Below are positions 1-11,960 of a stretch of 64,000 nucleotides of DNA, one piece after another; position 1 is the first letter of the stretch; each line of letters begins with the position of its first letter. Source of the stretch: Nectonema munidae (taxonomy: Eukaryota > Nematomorpha > Nectonematoida > Nectonematidae); contig JAUIRK010000896.1 in NCBI GenBank assembly GCA_030549495.1, positions 434,001 to 498,000 of the forward strand. Direction: 5' to 3'. Both the position numbers and the translations under genes were made by a program. The notes under the pieces were generated by a model. That model saw nothing but the letters and a program-made list of their open reading frames with translations, searched no databases and was not told the origin of the DNA.

Positions 1-460
1 AGATGACATGGATTTTCTCTATCACTTAATCTTATGTTACAAATTTTATAAAAATTCGAAGAAGTTTCCAAAAGTAAAATTCAAATCACTTCCTTCTTTG
101 AGCAATGCCAGATGGAATTCAAGAGCGATTTACACTTTGCTTACATTTATTCTTTTACCAGAGTTTGGCACAAGAGTTGCAGAAGCCTGTGATTTTATTT
201 GTGGTGCGTGGGCTAACATTTGGTTTTCTTCTCACCATTTTAATTCCACTGATTTTGAGAATCTCTATGAAGCCTGTAAACTTCATGCAAAAGCTATGAA
301 ATCGTTAACTAAATTTTGGTCTAGAGAACCATCACCGATACCAACACAACGCTCCAATATTTGTGCAGAACGTGCAATCAAAGTAATGCAAGACACAAAT
401 CCTTTTTGTAGATCTAATGAAAAAGTTAATTCTAAATTTTTCTTAACAAACTTGAAATAA
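1..460 (+). pseudogene. 3' part of an unclassified transposon-like ORF
   Basis: An open frame of about 150 codons enters at or near the window edge and stops near 460. It carries the phrase ARWNSRAIYTLLTFILLP and, further on, NICAERAIKVMQD. From memory, similar phrases occur in multicopy predicted proteins of Hydra, aphids and copepods that behave like mobile-element proteins, but I cannot place the family in a named transposase superfamily. It lies upstream of the left PRC1 exons on the same strand, probably inside that gene's upstream intron. It has no tie to PRC1. A related type of ORF may lie at 60640-61905. Confidence 0.45.
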
Positions 461-2227
461 ATATTGTTTTATACATTTTAAAAAATAATTGAATAGTTTG
501 CATCGATAAAAAATTGCTTATGAGCATGCGGGTGTTTTTACGCAAAATTCTATATAAAACTTTTGCCTTATTTATATTTTATGCATAAAAACTCCACAAA
601 AAATAATAAGGGGATTAACTGTTAGAAAAATTTCATATACCTACAGTGCATATCTGCACTAAAAGGGCTTGTCCTGGTAAGTTAATTTTTTCACTATTTC
701 TTTCATTTTAAATCACAATTTTAATGTTTATCGTCTGTGAAAGTTTAATTAATATTTGTGTTAATTTTTAATCGAACTAAAATACCTGTGCATGGGGTTG
801 TTTTGATTTTGCGCTTGTAACTTCGAGCAAAAATTAAAGAGACTTTCAGCAAAATTAAAATTATAACCCTGTTCTAATTAAATTATGAATCGTTTTCAAT
901 ATTTTTTTTATACATTTGTTATGTCTTTCAGTAGTCGATGGGAATTAGGGAACTATTAATCGATGAGACTTTCTTTCTTTATGTAAAAGGCTAGAGTTAA
1001 TTTGAAAATGTTTTCTTTAAAAGGTTCTGTTTTTTCAAAAGGGGTTTTGCCGGAGCACATTATCTACCGAGCATCGCTGCATATCAGATGAAAAGGATTG
1101 TATAATGTTGTAATAGCTTATTTTATATTTTAAAACGGAAATATATTTCAAACTAGTTTTAAGTTATGATAAATCTAATGAAGTGTTGTCAAATTACGCA
1201 GGATCTTTTTCGTTCGAAGTTTTATCTTCTCAAATAAAATGCTAAAGTTTTCCAACTTGAGTTAGAACTCTAATGATAGCATTTGTTGGAAAAGATTTAT
1301 ATGTAAATCAACGTCTAGATCATCAGGCACGTCGAGGGGTCGGGAGTCACCAAATAAATTTAACCGATACAGATAAAGACCTTTTACATATTATTTCCAT
1401 GTTTTATCATTAAAAATTTTAAAAAGAATTTGGCTAAAAACGTGCATAATTTAAACGATTTTTTATATTAAATGAAAAAATTAATTAATTTGCCTCGTCG
1501 AATACTCTCAATAATGCCCACTTCTGTTCTTGATCTCACACCTTCTCAAAAAATGTACTAAACTCTCTCTTTACTCTCGCAACTTCCATTTTTGCTAGAT
1601 CTTCCTATCCTTCACACCAATGTAATTAGTGTATCAAGCCCGGGATTCACATAAGAATATGATCCTCCAAATATTCTCCAACACTTATAAAATCAATTAG
1701 ATTCCTCTGGACAAAAGTGTGAAACTGAATTTAAATAAAGGCAACTCTATCACATTAAATCTCATTCTGATCTATATCTTGTTGCCTATCAATTCATCCT
1801 TTCGCACGTCTCTGAATCGACATAAGTAAAAATAGTTTTTATCCTTTGAGGATAAAAAATAGTTTTTTCCTTTAAATATATAAGATTCCGTTGAAATAGA
1901 AAGCAGGCGATTAGTCCTGTTATGGTTCTCAAAGGCTTAAAATACTCTAACTCAATCGATCAATCTGTCTGGTGCATGGACGCTAAATTATTTTAAACTG
2001 TTGGCCTCATTGAAGCTAATGTAGAGCTTTGCAGACCGTACTTAATCAGTTATTTCCATTACATATAAGTTAAATTTCATTGTGTATACATCAATTTTCC
2101 TAAAACCGTGCATAAGTGTAATATGAATTACACATTTTTTGTGCCAAACAACTGCTGTCAATTTTGTATATAAAAAAGATGCCATATATTTTCTCTCCGT
2201 TTTTAAATATTTTATGTTAAAATTTAG
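461..2227. other. AT-rich stretch upstream of the first visible left-copy PRC1 exon
   Basis: No exon, RNA gene or complete mobile element was recognised. In the right PRC1 copy the matching intron is 3.4 kb and the preceding exon begins with the residues LYFQKSENEL. No equivalent of that exon is visible here, so in the left copy it lies beyond the window or has been lost. Confidence 0.4.
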
Positions 2228-5200
2228 TATCGAAGTGAAATATCTCGCTGCAAAACAATTTTCCTTCAAAACATAGAAAAATACATCATGATTATGAAGC
2301 AGGAGTTGACGAATTTGTGGAACAAGTGTTCTGTCTCAGCTGAAAGGAGAGCAGAGTTCGAAGAAATTTTTTCCTGTAATATTTTCATAACTCAACATTC
2401 CTTACTTACTTGTATTAATTTTTGATCTTTTTCAAAATTCTAGATCCCTTCACTGAGAAGACCGTTACTGTTTTGGAAGAGGAGATTGAAAAATGCAAGA
2501 ATTATTATGAAAAATCCTCTAAAATTAGAAACTTGGTTTGCAAACGAAATAGCTATTGGCACAAGTTGATTGAATTGGAAGTAACGCCTTTTCTAAGCTT
2601 TACAGCTTTTCAATTATTTAACTCTTATGCTCATATCATATACTCTTTTTAGAACAAGCAAAAGGATCCCAACAGATTCAAGAACAGAGGCTGCAGTCTT
2701 TTGAAAGAAGAAAAAGATCGAAGATTGGTTTCTTCCATGCTCCCTAAGGTTTTCTTAATGTTAAATTTTCCTCAATTTTTGTTCTCCCTTCTTGTATTTT
2801 ATCAGCCTTACGAGGGGGAATTATACCTTGATTTGTATAATATGAATAAGATATGCGTTCTCTCCTATAACTTTTTTTTATGAATTTATTTATACATTGT
2901 CTTTTTTTGACTATTTTTTGGCTTAACCACAACTAGTTTTCGATTATTTTACTAAAGCAGTCACTAAATTTTTTTTTTATGAAAAATAAAAAATCAATGA
3001 ATTGATATAGAAGTGTAATGAAAGAAAACCATCAGTTATAAATTTAAATTAAATTGATTCTCTGTTATATTGGATGAGGGAATGTAGTGCATTTTTATAT
3101 ATCACGATCATCATCTTCCATTTGCCCATGAGAGCCTAGACTTCATCCCGCCTCGCCAGTGTCGACCAGTTATCTGCACCGACGTCTCCAGCAAAAACTT
3201 TCATGATGCCTGTCGAATGCCCTTTCTGGCGCCAACCACAGTTTTTGGCGGTGGGCCAAACCTTTACCTAAATAGATCTAACCCCGTAAGGCAGTAGGGT
3301 GGCTGACGTGATTTATCCAGCTAGTCGAATCTGATGCCCGTGCGACGAAACGAGGATCCATACGTCAGTTTGATGTGTGACTAGTCGTTTAGAGTTCCAA
3401 GAGTTAAACTGGGCCACTGCTCCAAGTGCTAAAGTAGTACTTATCTACACACACCTGTCACACTGCGTTTTTAGATTTGTGATCAGGATTAACTTAATCC
3501 CAGACTGTGAACAACAACCGAAAGAAGAAACATTGAATAGAGTAGAGTTGTGTTTCAATTTCTAGATGACTTCAATATATTCATCATTTAAATAACCTTT
3601 GTTCGAAATCTTCCCACGATTCTATAGCTAATATGGATAAAAGATTAATTTAACTAACTTTCTAGTCCATTTAACGTCCTTCTGAGTGCGTACCCTTTTT
3701 GAAATATGTGAGCACTAAATTTTCCTTTTCATTAAAAATCGTGCTACCAGACAACACAGCAACTCCTAATCTGAACAGTGGTGTATTGATATTCAGCATC
3801 GCTATACGACTCGTTTGATGCGTTCCTTTTTTTACACTTTTATATGCCACATATTTACGTTTGAATGTATTGGACACACATTTTTAGGATCACATTTGTC
3901 TGATAGGATGTTATGTTTAAACAGCGTGTATCTTCTTGCAAACGTTGTAATATTTTCCATGTTTGCCTATGTTTCGTTGAACATAAATACAGGGAAGTCT
4001 GCTCTGTAGTGCAGCTTGTTAAAATAGACGAGGCAGCGTCTTTATTTTGGAATAACTATTAGCGAAGGTTAATGTTTCTTCAAGTGTATTTTGTAATTTT
4101 TCACCAATCTGCAATTTTGCACAGCAACAGTCGAGCCAAACTTCGGCATATCAAAAAACTGGCATATCATCGTTGTATGAGTCATTATTCAACCCATCTT
4201 TTTCTTTGATTTTATAGAGAAATCAGTGTTATAGATATTAGAGTCAAACTTTATGCCCATTTGTGTGCAAAATTGTGAAGCTTCGAGGAGTTGGACAAAA
4301 TAGACAGAGTATGAATGAGGCCTAATATTCTGAATTTAAATTTTGAATGAACTCTTTTTTTTATCCATAGCCTAGTGACACTTTTCCACACAATATTTAG
4401 CCGTTGCGACACTTTGATCTTTAAAAGTACATTTTAATTATTTTTTAACAATGAATAAAAACCTATAAAATAAATCCGAATAATTGAAAGTTAGTAATTT
4501 TTAACAAAGAAACTAACTAACTAGCTAACCAAAAATAAAGATATTTTTACTTATTTTATAAAAAAATTTTTTATTAAAACTAAGCAAAAGAATTATTTTT
4601 TATAAATTTATATTTTAAATAGATTTTTTATATTTTTAAGCATATAAAATAGAATTTTATAGTTAATAAATAAACTTGATATTTATAATGGTAGTTTAGT
4701 AAATTAAATATTTACAAAATAAGTCAAGATATCTAAATGTATCATATAGAGAATTTTAAAGAAAAAATTGAAAATAAACCTTGGACCAGATAAAAAATCA
4801 AACTTTATCAACAACTATATTTAAGTTCTTTTGAGAAAAATTCAGCTGTTTATAAAATGTTTTAATTCAATCTTCTTAATATGATATACTTTTATTTTAA
4901 CCATGTCACCCTAAATTTTTTTACGTCTTTTTTAATTTTCAGATTGATAGAGAAATCTTCAACTTGATTGAAGTCTGGGAAAAGGAAAATAACGAAGTTT
5001 TTTTTGTTGATGGTGTGACATTTTCTCAATACATTCAACACGCAGCTAATTCTTATGAGTCCGAAAAAAATAAGGAAAGAGAACAAAAAGTAATTTTGTC
5101 TTCATTTAGCTTTGAAATTTTTTTCAACACATTGACCAATTAAAATCACTCTTATGATATGCTCATTTTAATGTATATTTTTAGTCATGAAAATATACAT

Positions 5201-8200
5201 TAATTAATGAATCAAAAGAAAGGAATACGCATGTGCCCTTCGAAAGGGAATTTTTAATTTAGAAATACAACTGAGATAACTTTTTTTTTGTAAATGAGAA
5301 ATGCTATGGGAACTTTTGTTTTTAAAATTTTTCGCAAAATCTTTATCTCAGTTCTGTGAAGAGCGTTTCCAATCAATCCTATTAATTTTAAATTTGTGGA
5401 AACTTTTCACAGGTGTATCTTTTATCAATTTGTTCTTACAGTTGAACCTTTTTATGTTTTTGGTGTTCACAGATGTATCTTTTATCCATTTGTCTTGTAG
5501 CTACTTGAAAAGAAAGAAAAAAAGTTGCAAGGAGCAGGATATTTTACGCCTTCAAAGAATCTGTTATACACTCCAAATCAGTACTACAAACAATGCAGTT
5601 CTGTTCCATCTAAAAAGGTAGTCCTTTTCATACCAAACTTGTATAATTAAGGAGTTATTCAGCACGAGTTCCATTGTTATGTTTATTTACTATATTTTCT
5701 TACATATATAGTGTTTTTTAAAATGTTGCTTAAATCGTTTATTTAAACAAAATTTATAGTAATTCATTGAAGCGGCTATATGCAGCCTTTATGAGTTTTA
5801 TACACCATTCCTATTTCTTCCAATTGTGTTATCCTGAATTAAAATCTTTCTAAGTATTGAGCTTATTAATGTGTTCTTTGTTGGTTTAGTTTGCTTCATA
5901 CACTGCAAGCAAGCAGCTTAAAAATACTCCTATGAATGCCAATAACTCACGAATCGTGCACAGCAGTTTGCGAGGTGTAAAAAGCAACTTGTCCAAAAAG
6001 CTTCTTCGAAAGTCCAAGCGATTTCATCTCGACTCTCCTCGCATCATCAGTGTACGTATTTTGCATAAATTTAAATACTCTCACTTTTCTAATCCTCCAC
6101 TAACCTTTTTCCGGCAGACTAACACAATAACGATTAGCGCTCCTCTGAACGTAGAAAGAGAAAAGGCAGCGGAAGAGCCGCGGTTGTGCAAAAAAATTTC
6201 GTGTAGATTTTCCTTCAAAAAGGTTTCGTCTTCACTTTTTCGGGATTCACTTTTCTCGTTTGCATTTTTGTTTCTTCGTGGATGCGTTTCCCTTCTCGCC
6301 CTTTGTTCTACATTTATATCTATAAACAAGTAGATTTTCCTTGAAGATGAGTAAAAGAAGATGCAACGTGTGTATGATGCTGCTTTTTATGCGTGACTTC
6401 GGCCAGTGAACGAGTTAAACGGTGCGCTACCAGGCGGTTCGATTTTTGTGAGCGCCACTTCCAGGATGCATTGTCTGCTTGCTTGCGATGCTTTGCTGTG
6501 TGCTCTTTCAGATTGGTTGTCTTACGGTGTGCATCGATGCTATACAATAACTATGGCTATATACCACTCTTTTTGAGATTTTAGTATTTCAGTGTATGGG
6601 TGTTTAAATGTCTGTATGTATAGATGTTTTTTGTGTCAGACGTGTATTAATACAAATAAATAGGAAAGTGTGTGTCCAAAAATGTATATATGTGCGATTG
6701 CGCTAATCTAGCTGCGACCCAAGCTCTAATACTAACACTAATTATATCCTAATCCTAATGTAGGCTTATAAAATTATACACATCAAGGCCTATTTAGAAA
6801 TTGGCAACTATTATGAAAATTAAGGAAAAAATTTGTATAGAAGTTATCGGTAGAGTGCTTCTCTAATTAAAATTTACTCTTCCTTTTGAAACTAATTTTT
6901 ATATATGTTTATATCACGATCTTGATGCTGAAAGTAACTGGTATATACTCATTTTTTAATCTCATATATTGTAATTATTTTTACAATAAGCATTTCGAAA
7001 TCGTTTTTGTGTTAACACGATTTGGTAGCTGTGCTTACTAGACCCCTGCAAGAAGGGAATTTTTTATACGCTTAGGAACTTGCTAAGATCGTCATTATTT
7101 TTATCTTCTTTTAGATGCAAAATTTATTAATCCTCTCAAGCATTGGTTTTCTAAAATTAATCGTGTTTCTTTTTCAATGAGTTTTTATATAACTTAAAGC
7201 AGAAGTTTTTTATTGCCACTGGATGTCCCATTGTGTCTGTTAGGGTTAAACAGATGTACTTTTTCTTATATATTTTTTGGTATCAATTTTTTGCTAATAA
7301 TAAAAATACATCGTAGTTTCATCTTTAGTGATTGGAATTTAATTTAGTTTTTCCAACAAAAAATTAAAGTATAAACATGCATACTTTTTTAGAACATTTC
7401 TTCTTCACAAAACTTAATATTCACTATTTATAAATGAAATAATGTTCACATAAGAACATTTCAAGTCTACTCACTTCTCATTTATTATTTGTTCAGCTGC
7501 GCCGGTAGTAATAACGATGTTTGAAATCTCTGGAAAAAGTTTTAAGCGAATTTTCAACCAATCAACTAGTACATCGCTAGTTACTGAGAATACAGGCTTC
7601 TGCTAGGGGTGGTGAGCCAGGTAAAAATTTAACTGACAGACTAACTCCAGAGTTAAAATTTTCTTTGATGGTTTTGACTCCGATTCCTACTCAAAGTATG
7701 TTTAGTGCATCTTTATTAAAATTCATAAAACGAAAGCAATATAAATAAATTTAAGTGCCATGCAAGAAGAATCAATTCACTCTTGCAATGAATCATGTAA
7801 CTTTACCGTAAATAGTGTTGTTTAAGAGTTTAATACATTTGAAGCTTAGCTCAAAATTCTGTAAAGATCTTTAATTTTGCGTGAACAAAATTTCGCTAAT
7901 TTATTGTTCGAAAACAAATTAGTGGAAATTTAAATTTGCCAATATACTTTTTTTCTGAAATTTAGATATATAGGTTAAAAAACTAAAGTGCCGTTGAAAA
8001 GATCTATTTTTTAAAAATCATTTGTGTATTTAGCAGTACACATCATAACCAGTTAAAATTAATTAACATCCTTATCATGTCTAGTCTAAACTAGGAAACT
8101 CTTAAAAATACCAAAACTTTTTATTTTGCGCCAAATTTTATATAAGGTGGAAAGAAAAGGAGTAGTGACGGGTTTTCAAAGACAAAAATAGAAATTTAAT

Positions 8201-9461
8201 TAAGTTATCTTTGAAAATAAAATGACATTTATTTGCATTCATTTTGAATTATATCAAAGGATTAATAAAATAAAGTTCTGCTATAATGTGGTTCAAAAGT
8301 ATGTACTCTAAAATTGGTAATGACGCTGATTCAAAATAAAGTTCGTATAATATAAAATGTATTTGAGGGAAGTCTACCCTGGATGAAGGAATAAAGACCT
8401 CTGAAAAAATGTATTCTTTGTCGGCATGACACGTACAGTTTGCAAAAACAAAATTGGTTAAGTTTTTATTTAACGATTAAAAATGAACAAATTAGTGAGT
8501 AACTGTGAAGGAGGGGGAGAGTATAACGGTATATGTCAGGGGGCAAGTATACTAGAGTCAGTCTACACTTTATACCAATGATTTAAAGGCCGAGGTTTTT
8601 GAAAACGAATCTTCTGTCTATCTTCCTCAATTACGTCATATATAAGTTAAAGCAGACTTTCTTATTTTATGTGACACCTGTGTCCAGTTAATCGAATTCG
8701 AAATTAAGCAAGCATATCTCTTCTAAAAAATTTTATATTTTTTTGAACACAAAGTATTGTTATCATTTTTTTGAATTTTTATTCATAAAAAATGAAAATG
8801 GTATATAAAAAGTTTTGATATTTGTACTGGCAAAATTATTAGGCTAGTTTGAATATCAAGTGAAAACTGTTTTTTTAAAAACATTCTGATAAGACAATAT
8901 TTCATTGAAAAATAACCATATAATTATTAGGAAATAAAATCTTTACAATGTTGAAAACCAGATAAAACGCGCGCTGCACGGAACAAAGTCCACCATGGCC
9001 TTGAATGCCCTTTTTCGCTTATCAAGGTCTGTTAGACAAATGCTCTTTATCACGGTAGCTTACTTTCACTTTAGATTAGTAAGAAAGCAGGAAGAAAGTC
9101 TCTTAAGGTACTGGAACCTTTATTACTTGATTTCCAGGATGTTACTTTGCTGGACAAGCATATGGAGTTAGATAACGTTACTTATTCGCAAACTCTGTTC
9201 AAAACACCTATCAAACCGTGCGCTGATTCAACCCCTAAAAAGAAGTCAGCAAGAAAATGCATGTTTGACGTATCTACTCGAGATAACACTTATTTTAAAG
9301 GAAAAACACCACTGCTACCTGATCTCCTGTCTTATGAAGAATTTCAAGTAGTCATGATTCTTTACATAATATATCGTGTATTTCATTTTAACTTTTTTAA
9401 GGATGATTTAAGCAAAAGAAAAGAATCATTTTTAAATAGTTCAGAAATAGAAGATATCTGA
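2228..9461 (+). CDS. PRC1: PRC1/Ase1/Fascetto-like microtubule bundling protein, left copy (3' nine exons)
   Basis: Nine exons are joined by GT-AG introns: 2228-2375, 2444-2580, 2653-2748, 4943-5089, 5501-5617, 5890-6051, 6118-6222, 9075-9347 and 9402-9461. Together they give 414 residues plus a stop with no internal stop. PRC1 hallmarks are the helix ELTNLWNKCSVSAERRAEFEEIF, the signature KNRGCSLLKEEK (human NRGGNLLKEEK), and the segment LIEVWEKENNEVFFVDG that closes the spectrin-like microtubule-binding domain. A basic tail follows with CDK-type sites (TPSK, TPIK, TPKKK) and a likely nuclear signal (KKLLRKSKRF). Family role: dimeric cross-linker of antiparallel microtubules at the spindle midzone. 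The N-terminal dimerisation rod would lie upstream of the window. Exon phases match the right copy at 18938-49686, and seven of nine exon lengths are identical. Splice sites were assigned by eye; individual bounds may be off by a base. The gene could be whole or 5'-truncated. Confidence 0.85.
3090..3632. mobile_element. GC-rich insertion of unknown class in a left-copy PRC1 intron
   Basis: The intron flanks (GTAGTG before, TAACTTTCTAGTCCA after) are contiguous in the right copy near 29050-29110 but are separated here by about 540 bp. The insert is clearly richer in G and C than its surroundings, mainly at 3110-3370. No transposase, terminal repeat or tRNA-like promoter was identified. A short non-autonomous element or a retroposed fragment are both possible. 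Confidence 0.55.
6223..9074. other. Large intron of the left PRC1 copy
   Basis: This intron is 2.85 kb; the equivalent right-copy intron (19336-20191) is 0.86 kb. Only roughly the first 100 bp look related, so most of the rest is inserted or diverged. It contains a GC-richer patch near 6300-6560 of no recognised coding family, a hAT-like fragment near 7600 (AGGGGTGGTGAGCCAGG), and an antisense echo of the PRC1 5' end near 7127-7175. No complete element was delimited. Confidence 0.4.
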
Positions 9462-9589
9462 TCTTACGAGGAAAATGCATATCTTTAATTTATCTCTGAG
9501 AAAAATTTCAGCCTCTTTCCTTCTGTTCAAAACAATTCCTTTTTTACCTTAGAAGTTTTACTAATATTTTGTAATTTATCCTTTTTTTA

Positions 9590-9595
9590 AATAAA
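9590..9595 (+). terminator. Polyadenylation signal of the left PRC1 copy
   Basis: A canonical AATAAA lies about 130 bp after the stop codon, a plausible 3' UTR length. Assignment rests on position only. Confidence 0.5.
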
Positions 9596-9599
9596 TGTT

Positions 9600-10589
9600 T
9601 CTCTTTAATATTTATCTTGCTAGGGGAAAATATTTTTTTGTCAATTAAAATGATGGTGGCACGTGCTCTCTGGCCTTAATTTAAATTCATCAATGAATAT
9701 TAACTTCAATTTGCTGTAAAGTAAAATTATATCCTTATATAAAAATAAATTATTTTTGAAAAAATGACTTATACCAGGTTTTTTGATTAATTACGGATAT
9801 CACCCACTAAAATTTTAGATATCTGTTAGTTCTTAAGTATTCGTTCATCGCTTTAACCTTGGCTTACCACAGTATATTGGTGAATCACCATTACCACCAT
9901 AATCGAGTAAAAAGCCCATCGTTTATTTATTTGGCTTTCACCAAAGATAGATTTATCTTGCTGAAAAGATTGTCAAATAAATCAAGTTTTTACTGTTGCT
10001 TTAAATTTTGGATTGCTATATGTATAAAATTAAGAAAAAAATTCATCTATAATTCAAAGTTTTAATTATTTTCCTTTATTCTATGCAAAAAAAATTAACG
10101 CCATCTAGATGAACTTTTTTTCCGGGTGAAAATTATTATTTCAAAATTACAAATTGTACACTGTTTTCAAATTAAATGAAGTTAAATCACGGAAACCGAT
10201 GAAAATAATATTTTATTTATGAAAAACTAACACAAAAAGAAACAAGCTTATCAAATATTACACATGAAAGTATGTGAAACGATATAATACTTTCCGATCA
10301 TCTTTCAATTTAAACTGAGAAATAAGTTGTTTATGCATTGTATACGTTTTCCACCATTTCTTCAGTACCAAGTCTTTTCAACAACAACCATGAAATTTAT
10401 TGATCCACTTATCGTGACGCAGATCTTCAAGCAACGCAATAAAGTATATAAAAAGTGTCAAACGCATGAATATGTTTACAGTCGTTTGTAATACGTTTTG
10501 TGTAACTATTAATTTTCTTACATGTGTAGTTTTGTGGTCTGAAGTGTTCATCAATTACAACCGTTAGCCAACATCAATTTAAACCATTA
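9600..10589. other. Spacer after the left PRC1 copy
   Basis: AT-rich DNA with only short fortuitous frames. No coding or repeat family was recognised. Confidence 0.4.
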
Positions 10590-11960
10590 GTTTTTCATCC
10601 TCATATACTTCTAAATCCAGTGAAGATGAGTTTTCTGAATGTTCGGAAGATATGGCTTCTGATGTTTTCGAGAATTTTAGTTCTCAAGAATCTGTTATTG
10701 AATCCGAAGATGATGATGACGACAGTCATAATAATTAACAAGAAACAAACACGGAAAATATAGATGATAGCCTCTTAGCTCCAGATGAAACCAAATATAC
10801 TTGGGATTGTCAAAACTCTGTTTATGGTCCCAGTTTGATTCGGAATAGACGCAATATGTCATCTAGGCCTTTTGGATCTTCAAATAAAGCACAAGGTTTG
10901 AAGAACCATTATGAAATTTTCAAACTATTTTTGAAATAACTTTGATGAATCATATAGTGGAGACGAAAAAAAGCTGCAGAGAACTACAAGTAAATTTTTG
11001 CCCTACACATTTCATTTTATTTTTAATACTTTTTAAAGTAATGTCAATTGTAAATGGGAAGAACTTAGAAGCTGCTACCAAAGATTTGAAATTTCTGACC
11101 TAATGGCATACTTTGGTTGTGTTCTCCACATCGGTCAAGCCAAAGACCAGAAAATTATCACACGACAACTTTTTTCAAAAAATGGAGATCCATTCCTTAG
11201 AGCAGCTATTGGTAGACGTATGTTCATGTTTATAAACATTTTCGTTAGGTTTGGTGATCATACTTTTAGAGACAAAAATGACAAAATTACTCCCATTATT
11301 GATGATAATTTTTTTTAAAAAGTGTCATAAATTCTGGACTCCTCTTGAAACAGTTACGATTGATGAACAATTAATTAAATTTAGAGGAGTTTGTCCTGTG
11401 AAGGGCTACGACCAAAAAAACCAGGTCATTATGGAATGAAAATGTTTCATTTGAATGACTCCAAAACTTTTTATGTAATGAGACCTGAACTGTACATTAC
11501 TCGGCTTTTAGATAAAAGCTATTTTTCAAGCTTTCAAATTTGTAAGCGTTTGATTTCACAATGTGACTTACTTCATGGTTGTGGAATATATTTGGACCTC
11601 TTTTTCACTTCACATGAATTAGCAAAGTGGGCTCCTACTTTACTCAAACCAAAATATTTGAATTTTTTTTCAACATAATTGCCCAGAAAAGGTTTTTTCT
11701 TCAAAAAGAGGGGGAAGAAAAGTTTTTTTGAAAAGCTTATCTCGAAGTCTTTCTGAACAGTCAATGCTACTGCCCTCGAATATAATTTCAATCCCAGTTA
11801 GAAGCATTCTATCCTACTTTGGATTTCATACACCTCAGAAAGCGTCAGAAACTCCTACTTCGAACAGAGGTTACTGTTCTATAGCCAATTGTACACGTAA
11901 ATGTTCTCTTTGCAAAAAGCATTTTTTTCCCTAAATGTAACTTTATTTGAATATAATATG
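10590..11960 (+). pseudogene. piggyBac-type transposase relic
   Basis: An acidic serine-rich N-terminus (SEDEFSECSEDMASD) is followed by WDCQNSVYGPS, GLKNHYEIFKLF, ISDLMAYFGCVLHIGQ and the strongly diagnostic TIDEQLIKFRGVCP block, which holds a conserved acidic residue of the DDD nuclease core. A C-terminal cysteine cluster (YCSIANCTRKCSLCKKHF) matches the zinc-binding tail of piggyBac transposases. The reading frame shifts several times between these blocks and carries at least one in-frame stop in the N-terminal part (near 10737), so the copy cannot encode an active enzyme. Terminal repeats and TTAA flanks were not delimited. It lies in the spacer between the two PRC1 copies. Confidence 0.85.

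Noticed and set aside
5301-5621. Open frame of 106 codons, and the similar minus-strand frame at 20783-21013
   Set aside because: Both are wrong-frame readings across a PRC1 intron and exon; the true frame encodes LLEKKEKKLQGA and so on, with consensus splice sites.
5932-6333. Open frame of 133 codons as a separate gene
   Set aside because: It runs through two PRC1 exons and the 66-bp intron between them, which happens to be open; the paralog shows the same splice sites.
6081-6547. Minus-strand frames opposite the left PRC1 copy
   Set aside because: The part over the exon is a shadow of the coding strand, and the intronic part has no family match or paralog support.
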